In this document: piece by piece, positions 44,881 through 52,322 of the stretch
Numbering within the stretch: position 1 is the stretch's first letter
How the letters are laid out: every line of letters starts with the position of its first letter
NCBI GenBank assembly: GCA_020723325.1
Contig: DYJD01000001.1
Location: 248,001-312,000 of the forward strand
Reading direction: 5' to 3'
Length of the DNA stretch: 64,000 bases
Source: Desulfosudis oleivorans
Lineage (GTDB): Bacteria > Desulfobacterota > Desulfobacteria > Desulfobacterales > SURF-7
Program-made: the position numbers and the translations under genes
The notes under the pieces: generated by a model
The model's input: only the letters and a program-made list of their open reading frames with translations
The model's database searches: none
Told to the model about the DNA's origin: nothing

Positions 44881-44906
44881 AGTTTTAAGTGACGAAAGTG
44901 ACTAAA
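44872..44906. repeat. AGTGACTAAAGT-type repeat over the GntR stop codon
   Basis: AGTGACTAAAGT at 44872-44883 and a related AGTGACGAAAGTGACTAAA at 44888-44906. The TAA of the first unit ends the GntR gene. Same family as the array at 6123-6160 and the unit at 6207-6218. Confidence 0.7.
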
Positions 44907-44965
44907 ATGGCGGAGTCGCTGGGCTCCGTCATGGTATTTTAAAGTATTCGCAAAGGGGGAGGGAA

Positions 44966-46261
44966 ATGAAAGCGACGGACGGAATTTATGATGTCATCGT
45001 GGCCGGGTCCGGACCCGGCGGAGCCACGGTGGCCAAAGAAATGTCCCAGCAGGGCAAGAAAGTCCTGATTCTGGAATGGGGCGGGAACGCGCCCATTACC
45101 GGCACGGCCTTACAGTTCATCACCCAGGCCGGCATTCCGGGTAAAAGTCTGCTGATCACCAATCATCTTCTGGGCATGGTGCGCGGCATCACCACCGGCG
45201 GCAGTTCGGTATTCTATTATGGAACGGCTTTTGATCCACCCATGGACATGCTCAAGGCCCACGGCATGGATATTACCAAGGAAGTGGAAGAGATCAAGCA
45301 GGAGCTGCCGGTGAAACCCCTGGCGGATCATCTCATCGGGCCCATGGCTAAACGCATCATGGCCAGCGCCCGGGATCTGGGTTATGCCTGGAATCCCCTG
45401 CCCAAATTCGTTTTTCAGGAACGCTGTCAGCCCAATTGCTGGCGCTGCAATTACGGCTGTCCCTTCGGCGCCAAATGGAACGCCCGCATGTTCGTGAATC
45501 AGGCCGTGGATAACGGCGCGGTCCTGATCAACGGAGCCAAGGTTTTGCGGGTGTTGACTGAAAACAACCGGGCCGTGGGTGTGGAATATCAAAAAAAAGG
45601 CACACTCCATAAGGCCCATGCGCCTCAGGTGGTCATCAGCGCCGGGGGCATCGGGTCGCCCATGATTCTGCGGGCCAGCGGCATCCAGGCTGCCGGCTAT
45701 GACTGGTTCTTTGATCCGCTCATCACGGTGATGGGCACGGTGCCGGATATGGAAGGGGGCAGGGAATACCCCATGGCCGCCGGGTTGCACATGGAAGACG
45801 AGGGTTTTGTCATGACCGACATGACCGTGCCCCTGACCCTGAACCTGGTGTTCAATGCCGAAGTTTTTCGTTTCCATAAAATGACCGCCCATGCCCGCAC
45901 CTTGTCCATCATGATCAAAATCAAGGACAGCCTGGGGGGCCGGCTCACGGAAAAAGGCGGGGTGCGCAAGAAGCTGGCACCGGCGGACAAGGAGAAATTC
46001 AAGCGGGGTTTTGCCCGGGCCAAGGATATTCTGAAAAACGCCGGGGCCGATGATGTTTGGAAAAGCTGGTACATTGCGGCCCATCCGGGCGGCACCGTCA
46101 AGGTCGGGGACCTTTTGGACAGCAACCTCAAGACCCGCATGGAAAATCTGTATGTCTGCGACTGCTCGGTGATTCCTGAGGCCTGGGGCCTGCCACCCAC
46201 CTTTACCATTCTGGCCCTGGGCAAACGGCTGGCCAAACATCTGACCGGCACAAGCGCATAA
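44966..46261 (+). CDS. GMC-like FAD-dependent oxidoreductase with a four-Cys motif
   Basis: A 431-residue flavoprotein, start ATG 44966 after GGGGGAGGG. The FAD-binding loop is VIVAGSGPGGATVAKEM with the Glu of LILEWGG; GITTGGSSVFYYGTAF and the C-terminal PEAWGLPPTFTILALGKRLAKHL are GMC-type. Unusually it carries CQPNCWRCNYGC (Cys154, 158, 161, 165), which could bind an Fe-S cluster and allow one-electron transfer. The active-site His/Asn pair of alcohol oxidases is not clear (AHPGGT is present). First structural gene after the GntR regulator. Confidence 0.78.
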   Translation: MKATDGIYDVIVAGSGPGGATVAKEMSQQGKKVLILEWGGNAPITGTALQFITQAGIPGKSLLITNHLLGMVRGITTGGSSVFYYGTAFDPPMDMLKAHGMDITKEVEEIKQELPVKPLADHLIGPMAKRIMASARDLGYAWNPLPKFVFQERCQPNCWRCNYGCPFGAKWNARMFVNQAVDNGAVLINGAKVLRVLTENNRAVGVEYQKKGTLHKAHAPQVVISAGGIGSPMILRASGIQAAGYDWFFDPLITVMGTVPDMEGGREYPMAAGLHMEDEGFVMTDMTVPLTLNLVFNAEVFRFHKMTAHARTLSIMIKIKDSLGGRLTEKGGVRKKLAPADKEKFKRGFARAKDILKNAGADDVWKSWYIAAHPGGTVKVGDLLDSNLKTRMENLYVCDCSVIPEAWGLPPTFTILALGKRLAKHLTGTSA

Positions 46262-46283
46262 CCCCACAGGAGGAATTGATCCC

Positions 46284-47744
46284 ATGGCAGCAGCAGCCAC
46301 GGCCTTGACCCAAAACGCGGCGGCCACCAGCAACCAACGCACAGTGATCTTTTTTATCCAGGATCTGCTTCAAACCCAAGAGATCCGAAAGGCCCTTGCT
46401 TTTTTCACACCGGAATTGCTGAATCTCTGGGCCGGCGATAGTACCTTCAAGACCGCCCTGGCCCGGCCCCTGGGAAAACTGATCAGTGACAGCCTGGTTG
46501 CCGGACCTCCCGCCGCCTATCCCTCCCTGGCGGACGGAAAGTTCTGGGCCGGACGCCTGGAAGCCCTTGCCCCGGAAATCGCGGACCTGCTTTTCCAGGC
46601 CGGGGACACCCTAATAGGCGGACTGGAGGAGTTGCCGGCCCAGCGCCGGGAAAAGGTCATCACGGCCCTGATTTCAGGACTCACCGACGGCCACTCCGGC
46701 GCCCTGTTGACCCGGCTGGCAAAACTGCTGGGCCGGCTCCACGAGGACAATCCCCGTTTTCTGACCGATGCCCTCCGGCCAGGAGTGCTGGGGTGGATGG
46801 AAAACACGGACTTCGGCGAACTGCGGGAGGTCATGGACAATTCCGCGGCGGACGTGGAGGCCTTTGCCGGAATGATCAATGACGTCATTTGGCAATATCC
46901 GGCCAAGCTGGTGCTGGCCCTTTCCTTTCTGCCGGATCTGGCCAACGCCGCCGGCGTGATTCTGCGGGAATCCGTGGGGCGCTTCAATCAGGTTTCCCCG
47001 GATCTGGTGGCGGACATCGTCCTGGCCCTGTTCCGCAACCTGGACGGCCACACCCTGGGCCGTTGTTTGCAGGAGTTGAGCGAACTGATCCGCAAAATTC
47101 ATACGGGCAGCGCCCTGATCGGTGATCCGGGAACGCCGCGATTCGTTCAGGATTTGTCCAACCTGGTGGAACAGGCCGCAGCTCATTTGGACGGTGCTGT
47201 GCTGGCCAAAGCCTTTACGGCCCTGGCCGAAGACGGTGCAGTGCTCCAACGGGCGCTTACCGCAGCCCTGCAATCCAATCCGGAATTGTGGCTGGAACAG
47301 CTCCGGCGCACGGCGGACCGCAAAAATCCAAAGGTCCGGGCCCTGGGCCATCGCCTGGCGGCCCTGGAAAGCCTGGCCGGGGACGACGCTGCGGCTGCCG
47401 TTGCCGACGGCGTCGCAACCCTGGATTTACAGGCAGCGGCGGAAGTGATCAATCTCACGGCGGTATTGTTCAACCGCATTCAGGACCTGCGGCCGGAAGC
47501 CTTGAGCGTGTTGGCCGGGCAATTGGCTGAAGGCTTGGATCTGTCGGCCTGCCGAACCGCGGCAGATACCATCGCAACCGCCCTGGGCAAAAAGCTGGCG
47601 CCCGTGGGCCGGGCCCTATTACCTGGGATCATCCGGGAAGCCTGCGGCTGGCTGGCCCCGGCCGACGACGAGTATGAAGCCGACATGGCGGCGGCAAGGG
47701 AAATGCTTCGTTCTGTGCTGAAGTTAGAGGCTGCGGCTTCATGA
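46284..47744 (+). CDS. Unrecognised all-helical protein
   Basis: A 486-residue protein with ribosome-binding site AGGAGG and start ATG 46284. No signal peptide, membrane helix or Cys cluster is visible. Almost the whole chain is Ala/Leu-rich amphipathic helix, with recurring blocks such as LLTRLAKLLGRLHEDNPRFL, LADAVI-like stretches and LEQLRRTADRKNPKVRALGHRLAALESL, suggesting a HEAT/ARM-like or apolipoprotein-like helical array. It sits between the GMC-like flavoenzyme and the first HgdB-like gene, all on one strand, so it is probably a structural or scaffold part of that system. I do not recognise the family. Confidence 0.7.
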   Translation: MAAAATALTQNAAATSNQRTVIFFIQDLLQTQEIRKALAFFTPELLNLWAGDSTFKTALARPLGKLISDSLVAGPPAAYPSLADGKFWAGRLEALAPEIADLLFQAGDTLIGGLEELPAQRREKVITALISGLTDGHSGALLTRLAKLLGRLHEDNPRFLTDALRPGVLGWMENTDFGELREVMDNSAADVEAFAGMINDVIWQYPAKLVLALSFLPDLANAAGVILRESVGRFNQVSPDLVADIVLALFRNLDGHTLGRCLQELSELIRKIHTGSALIGDPGTPRFVQDLSNLVEQAAAHLDGAVLAKAFTALAEDGAVLQRALTAALQSNPELWLEQLRRTADRKNPKVRALGHRLAALESLAGDDAAAAVADGVATLDLQAAAEVINLTAVLFNRIQDLRPEALSVLAGQLAEGLDLSACRTAADTIATALGKKLAPVGRALLPGIIREACGWLAPADDEYEADMAAAREMLRSVLKLEAAAS

Positions 47745-47767
47745 TGGAGGTCATAATGTTACGGCCG

Positions 47768-47792
47768 AATCGCGGCTGGAAGCCGCTCCCAC
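47768..47792. repeat. REP-like palindrome (CGCGGCTggaAGCCGC type)
   Basis: A 25-base unit with the stem CGGCT/AGCCG that ends in CTCCCAC, the layout of a REP sequence common in proteobacterial genomes. It lies in the 57-base gap between two cluster genes. Confidence 0.6.
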
Positions 47793-47801
47793 TATGAAAG
47801 G

Positions 47802-48962
47802 ATGGACCAAACAATGAGCAAGGCCATGTTGGAAATTTTCTATGATGCGGCTGAAAAAGTTAACAGTGCCGCCATCAATGCCTGGAAAGCCCAGGGCAAA
47901 AAAATCGTGGGCAACACCTGTTCCTATGTGCCGGCGGAAATCTTCCATGCCGCCGGGATTCTGCCTGTTCGCCTGCGGGGCATTGAAACCGACAACATGG
48001 CCGTGGGTGACACCTATTTCGGGCCCTATATCTGTTCCTTTCCCAAATGCATTCTGCAACTGGCCGGGGAGGGGCGCTTCGCTTTCTTGGACGGCGCCGT
48101 CATCACCCCCGGCTGCGATGCCATGCGCCGTCTGGACGAGTGCTGGCGCAAAGCCGGTGAAGACATCCCCGGTATCGTGCCGCCTTTTTTCTATTATTTC
48201 GATGTGCCGCATAAAACCGCACCCCACGGCCTGGACTGGTTCAAGGAGGAAATCCGCCGCCTGATCCAAGCAGTTGAACAACATTTCCACCTGTCCATCA
48301 CCCATGAAGCCCTGCGCGCCTCCATCCGGCAATACAACCAGGGCCGGCGCCTGCTGAAGCAATTGGAGGACCTGCGCGCCACACCGGAAGCAGGCATCAC
48401 CGGCGCCGACGCCTTTGCCGTGGCCGTGGCCGGCACGGTCCTGCCCCGGGAGGAATACAACTCCCGTTTGGCCGAGTTGCTTCAGGTTCTTGAACAAAAT
48501 TTGCCGGCGGTGGCCGACGGCAAAAAGCGGCTTCTCACCATGGGCAGTATCAGCGACGACATGGATTTGATCCGCCTGATCGAAGGCCATCCCAAGGCCC
48601 TGGTGGTGGCGGAGAACCTGTGCTTCGGCGTACGCTATGAAGGCCCGGAACTGGAAGAAAACGGTGATCCGGTGGCGGCCATGGCCCAGGGCTATCTCGG
48701 CAAGTCCACCTGCCCGCGCATGTACGGAAAATACCAGGAACGCCTGGACATTCTGAAACAGACCATTGCCCGGGCCAAGGTGGAGGGTGTCATCCTGCAG
48801 AACATCCGCTTCTGCGACCTGCACGGCTCGGAAAACAGCCTGTTCCAGCGCGACCTGGAAGCCATGGGCATCCCCTGCCTGAAAATCGAGCGTGAATATG
48901 GACCGCTAACAGAAAAAGGCAGAATAAAAATGCGTCTCGACGCATTTTTAAGGCAATTATGA
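47802..48962 (+). CDS. 2-hydroxyacyl-CoA dehydratase-like beta component (HgdB/BcrB type), pair 1
   Basis: A 386-residue protein of the HgdB/BcrBC family (ATG 47814, four codons in, is an alternative start). The N-terminal GNTCSYVPAEIFHAAG holds the first cluster Cys (Cys40). Other family segments are TPGCDAMRRLDECW, ENLCFGVRYEG, STCPRMYG and the C-terminal IRFCDLHGSEN. In known enzymes this subunit binds a 4Fe-4S cluster and, with its partner, takes one activated electron from an HgdC-type ATPase. The partner is probably 49167-50570. The substrate is unknown. The stop codon falls in a heptameric repeat. Confidence 0.85.
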   Translation: MDQTMSKAMLEIFYDAAEKVNSAAINAWKAQGKKIVGNTCSYVPAEIFHAAGILPVRLRGIETDNMAVGDTYFGPYICSFPKCILQLAGEGRFAFLDGAVITPGCDAMRRLDECWRKAGEDIPGIVPPFFYYFDVPHKTAPHGLDWFKEEIRRLIQAVEQHFHLSITHEALRASIRQYNQGRRLLKQLEDLRATPEAGITGADAFAVAVAGTVLPREEYNSRLAELLQVLEQNLPAVADGKKRLLTMGSISDDMDLIRLIEGHPKALVVAENLCFGVRYEGPELEENGDPVAAMAQGYLGKSTCPRMYGKYQERLDILKQTIARAKVEGVILQNIRFCDLHGSENSLFQRDLEAMGIPCLKIEREYGPLTEKGRIKMRLDAFLRQL

Positions 48963-49152
48963 ATTAGGAATTACGAATTATGAATCTTGGATTTGGGAAT
49001 TCGGGGAGAAGGGAAAGGGTAGTCCTTTTTATGGGCGGCAAAGGATCGGGTAAAAAATTTATATTTATTTAGGAGATAATCATGACGCCGGTTTTTTTAT
49101 ATAATTGATAGAATTCCACAATTCCTAATTCGTAATTCCTAATTCCAAATTG
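48954..49152. repeat. Inverted heptameric-repeat element, copy 1 (199 bp)
   Basis: The left end (48954-48986) is CAATTATG followed by AATTAGG, AATTACG and AATTATG units. The right end (49101-49152) is the ATAATTGATAG leader followed by AATTCCT/AATTCGT units, i.e. the same repeat inverted. The centre (~115 bases) has no gene; it holds an orphan AGGAG plus an eight-codon frame ending in the right repeat. The left end provides the stop of the gene at 47802-48962. Confidence 0.8.
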
Positions 49153-49166
49153 TTTTTTATGGGGGA

Positions 49167-50570
49167 GTGATGAGGCCCGAATTAAAAGAATACCATTATG
49201 ACTGGATGTTGTGGCGGATCCTGGCGCCGGCTTCGCGGGTGGCCGACGGCTCGGCCAAGGAACTTACCCACATGTATCGGTACGCGCCCTATTTCAAGGG
49301 GATTCTCCAGCCGATTTTGCAGGAAGGGGCGGTGGGCAGCACTTTTTTGAAGATGATGACCCGCTATATGGAAAATTTGAATACGGCCCATCGCCGGGGC
49401 AAGAAGATCGCCATCACCACCTTCTGCTTTTCGCCGGCCATTTGTTATGCCCTGGACGTGGTACCGGTGACCCTGGAAGTGGTCACGGCCGTGGGCGGGC
49501 TCATGTGGAAACGGGGTACCTTTGACTACCTGGACTATGCCTGTGAGATCGGCTTCACCGAGACCTCCTGTTCCTCTCAGCGGGGCGCCCTGGGGGCCTA
49601 TCTGGCCGGCCTGGGAGAGGAGATCGACATGGTGCTCTGCGACACCCCCGGCATCTGCGACACCAATGCCAATGCCTTTGCCTTTGCCGCCGCCTATCTC
49701 AAGAAGCCCTTCTACCATTTGAACTATCCCCAGGGCCTTGCAGACCAGCGCACGGAAAAATACCATGTGGATGACTACAAAGCCATGATCCGGTTCATGG
49801 AAGAGCATTCCGGCAACCGTCTGGACCAGGACCGGCTGCGAGAGATCCTACGGGAGGTGGACCGCCAGGACGCCCTGCTGGCGGATCTGGAGGAGCTGCA
49901 TCGTCTGATCCCCGCACCTTTGCCGCCCATTTATAATGTGTTCAACTATGTGGGCCGCTTTTTGTTCTCCGGATCACCGGAGTACACCCGTCTGCTGGAA
50001 CAGATGGTTAAAAAAGTCCGGGAAAACGTGGTGGCCCGACGTTCGGGCCTGAATTCGGGCAAAGAAAAACTGCGGGCCTTTCTGTGTTACATCGATCATT
50101 ATTCCCTGAACTGGAATTTCTGGAACTGGATGGACACGCGCGGCATTGCCCACATGGGCGGGATCCTCTCCCGGGGCTTCCGGGACAATGCCTGTTATAC
50201 GGCGGAGCTTCCCGGCTCCAGCTATAGCCTGGATATGGGCAGTTTGGAAACCATGCTGGACAGCATCGCCCAGATGAACGCCCGCCTGCCCATGGTGCGC
50301 TCCATCCGCGGGCCCTATGACCAGCCCAACATGTGGCTGGAGGAATCCCTGGCCGTGGCCAAAATGTTCCAGGCGGATTTCATGATTTACAACGGCACCC
50401 CCGGCTGCCGCAACACCTGGGGCATGGTGAAACCCTTTGCCCGGGAAATCGAGAAACACGGGTATCCGGTTCACATCATGTATGCCGATGCCTTTGACGA
50501 CCGGGTGGAATCCTGGGCCGCCACCCAGGAACGTTTGAACGAGTTTTTACAGGTGAGGGGGTTGTTATGA
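49167..50570 (+). CDS. 2-hydroxyacyl-CoA dehydratase-like alpha component (HgdA/BcrC type), pair 1
   Basis: A 467-residue protein; start ATG 49167 or the second Met. Family features are ITTFCFSPAICYALDVVPVTLE (Cys87), FTETSCSSQRGALGAYLAG (Cys135), VLCDTPGICDTNANAF (Cys158, Cys164), and the C-terminal YNGTPGCRNTWGMVKPF. Three of these Cys would bind the subunit's Fe-S cluster. It overlaps the first activator gene by ATGA, so enzyme and activator are translationally coupled. No CoA-transferase accompanies it, unlike ordinary dehydratase operons. Confidence 0.85.
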   Translation: MMRPELKEYHYDWMLWRILAPASRVADGSAKELTHMYRYAPYFKGILQPILQEGAVGSTFLKMMTRYMENLNTAHRRGKKIAITTFCFSPAICYALDVVPVTLEVVTAVGGLMWKRGTFDYLDYACEIGFTETSCSSQRGALGAYLAGLGEEIDMVLCDTPGICDTNANAFAFAAAYLKKPFYHLNYPQGLADQRTEKYHVDDYKAMIRFMEEHSGNRLDQDRLREILREVDRQDALLADLEELHRLIPAPLPPIYNVFNYVGRFLFSGSPEYTRLLEQMVKKVRENVVARRSGLNSGKEKLRAFLCYIDHYSLNWNFWNWMDTRGIAHMGGILSRGFRDNACYTAELPGSSYSLDMGSLETMLDSIAQMNARLPMVRSIRGPYDQPNMWLEESLAVAKMFQADFMIYNGTPGCRNTWGMVKPFAREIEKHGYPVHIMYADAFDDRVESWAATQERLNEFLQVRGLL

Positions 50571-51343
50571 CGCTGACAGCCGGATGCGATGTGGGGTCCC
50601 TGACCGCCAAGGCCGTAATCATGCGGGACGGCCGCATTATCGGAGCCCAGGTGGTGAAATCTCGGGCCAAACCGGAAATATCCGCAAAGGAGGCCATGGC
50701 CGGGGCCTTGACGGCAGCCAGAGTGGCTTTGGAAGATGTGGCTGCCTGTGTGGGCACGGGTTACGGCCGGGAGAAGATTCCGTTTGTGAAGGAAGTCGTC
50801 TCGGAAATCGCCTGCCATGCCAAAGGCGCCAAATGGCTGGTGTCCTCGGCCCGCACGGTCATCGACATCGGCGGCCAGGATTGTAAGGCCATGCGCATCG
50901 ACGAGCACGGCGAGGTGATTAAATTCATCACCAACGACAAATGCGCTTCGGGCACGGGCCGTTTCCTGGATGTCATGGCCCGGGTCCTGGGGATCAGTGT
51001 GGATGAACTGGGCCGGCTTTCCGCCGGGGCCAAGCAGCCCGTGACCCTGGCCTCCACCTGCACGGTCTGGGCCCAGGCCGACGTGATCAAATATCTCAAT
51101 TCCGGAATTGCAGTGGCGGATATCGGCGCCGGCATCAACATTGCCATGGCCAACCGGGTGGCCATCCTGGCCAATTCCGTCAAAGCCGAGCATGACGTGT
51201 GCATGACCGGCGGCGTGGCCAAAAACAACGGCGTGGTTCAGACCCTGGCCCAACTCCTGGGCCGGCGCATCACGGTGCCGCGCAAGGCTGATCCGCAACT
51301 GGCCGGGGCCATCGGCGCCGCCATAATTGCAGGGCAATTATGA
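50567..51343 (+). CDS. HgdC/BcrA-type ATP-dependent activator 1
   Basis: A 258-residue actin-fold ATPase of the BadF/BadG/BcrA/BcrD family. The phosphate loops are GCDVGSLTAKAVIM and TVIDIGGQDCKAM; the cluster-bridging Cys are Cys126 (NDKCASGTGRFL) and Cys165 (ASTCTVWAQADV), at the positions known from HgdC. The helix-cluster-helix arrangement is intact and GGVAKNNGVV closes the fold. A homodimer would hold one 4Fe-4S cluster and inject an electron into the 49167-50570 enzyme on ATP hydrolysis. Its stop lies in a heptameric repeat. Confidence 0.92.
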   Translation: MTLTAGCDVGSLTAKAVIMRDGRIIGAQVVKSRAKPEISAKEAMAGALTAARVALEDVAACVGTGYGREKIPFVKEVVSEIACHAKGAKWLVSSARTVIDIGGQDCKAMRIDEHGEVIKFITNDKCASGTGRFLDVMARVLGISVDELGRLSAGAKQPVTLASTCTVWAQADVIKYLNSGIAVADIGAGINIAMANRVAILANSVKAEHDVCMTGGVAKNNGVVQTLAQLLGRRITVPRKADPQLAGAIGAAIIAGQL

Positions 51344-51494
51344 ATTATGAATTACGAATTATGAATTGAGGATTTGGGGAATCGTGGAAAGGGGCGGGCT
51401 AACCTGTTTTTCAGATCGGCAGAGAAAGGCGTAGTAGTTTTTATAATTGATAGAATACCACAATTCCTAATTCGTAATTCCTAATTCATAATTG
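51335..51494. repeat. Inverted heptameric-repeat element, copy 2 (160 bp)
   Basis: The left end (51335-51368) has CAATTATG, AATTATG, AATTACG and AATTATG units; the right end (51443-51494) has the ATAATTGATAG leader plus AATTCCT/AATTCGT units. Same design as 48954-49152 with a shorter centre; both centres begin with GGATTTGGG(G/A)A. The right end is 17 bases before the next start codon. Confidence 0.8.
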
Positions 51495-51510
51495 TTTTTA
51501 AGGAGGTTTT

Positions 51511-52305
51511 ATGTTTTTTGTAGGATGCGACGTAGGTTCCCTGACCGCCAAGGTGGTGATCATGGATGAAGAAAGGATCGTGGCCTGGGAGTTGCAACAG
51601 GTGGGCACCAGTCCCGGCGACGCGGCAGAGGCGGTTCTGGCCGCAGCCCTTTCAAAAGCCGGGCTGGCTCGGAACCAGATCGACTGCGGGGTGGGCACAG
51701 GTTACGGTAAGGCCTGGATTCCCTTTGTGCAGCGCACGGAATCGGAGATCACCTGCCATGCCAAAGGGGTGCGCTGGCAGATTCCTTTGGCCCGCACGGT
51801 GATCGACATCGGCGGGCAGGATGCCAAGGCCGTGCGCCTGGATGCCGACGGCAAGGTGGTGCGCTATATTTACAACGACAAATGCGCCTCGGGCACGGGC
51901 CGGTTTCTGGAAGTCATGGCCGAGGCCATGGAGGTGAACCTTGCCGATATGGGCACCCTGGGCTGCAAATCCACCTGCAAGATCCCCATTTCCAATCAGT
52001 GCGTGATCTTTGCCGAAACCGAGGTAGTTTCCCTGATCAACGAAGGCCGGGAGATACCTGACATCATCAACGGGTTGCATCATGCCCTGGCCGGCCGGGT
52101 GGCCTCCCTGGCCCGCAGCATCGGCGTGGAGCAAACCGTAGTAATGAGCGGCGGGGTGGCGAAAAATCAGGGGGTGTTCCAGGCCCTGGCCGAGCGCTTG
52201 GACCTGCCCATGCAAGCTGTGGAGGCCTTTGATCCCCAGCTCAGCGGGGCGGTGGGGGCGGCGCTGTTGGCAAAAAACAATTATGAATTAGGAATTACGA
52301 ATTAG
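51511..52305 (+). CDS. HgdC/BcrA-type ATP-dependent activator 2
   Basis: A 264-residue activator, RBS AAGGAGG. GCDVGSLTAKVVIM and TVIDIGGQDAKAV form the nucleotide site; bridging Cys are Cys125 (NDKCASGTGRFL) and Cys164 (SNQCVIFAETEV). It has two additional Cys just before the second ligand (LGCKSTCKIP) that activators 1 and 3 lack. The last ~8 residues (YELGITN) and the stop are encoded by a heptameric repeat, so the natural C-terminus is probably LLAKNN or shorter. Confidence 0.9.
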   Translation: MFFVGCDVGSLTAKVVIMDEERIVAWELQQVGTSPGDAAEAVLAAALSKAGLARNQIDCGVGTGYGKAWIPFVQRTESEITCHAKGVRWQIPLARTVIDIGGQDAKAVRLDADGKVVRYIYNDKCASGTGRFLEVMAEAMEVNLADMGTLGCKSTCKIPISNQCVIFAETEVVSLINEGREIPDIINGLHHALAGRVASLARSIGVEQTVVMSGGVAKNQGVFQALAERLDLPMQAVEAFDPQLSGAVGAALLAKNNYELGITN

Positions 52306-52309
52306 GAAT
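52278..52309. repeat. Solo heptameric repeat over a gene end
   Basis: CAATTATG, AATTAGG, AATTACG, AATTAGG, AAT. It extends the frame of activator 2 by several codons and provides its TAG stop. Confidence 0.8.
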
Positions 52310-52322
52310 AAAGGAAAGTGTG

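Noticed and set aside
47757-47798. 13-codon frame with a good ribosome-binding site (MLRPNRGWKPLPL)
   Set aside because: It is formed by the REP-like palindrome at 47768-47792; a leader peptide cannot be excluded but has no other support.
49083-49112. Eight-codon frame after AGGAG inside the first inverted repeat element
   Set aside because: Too short, and its end is created by the repeat leader; more likely a chance or relic start site.
48954-52309. CRISPR array made of the repeated AATTANG units
   Set aside because: Units are seven bases with no unique spacers, they are dispersed, and no cas genes are present.
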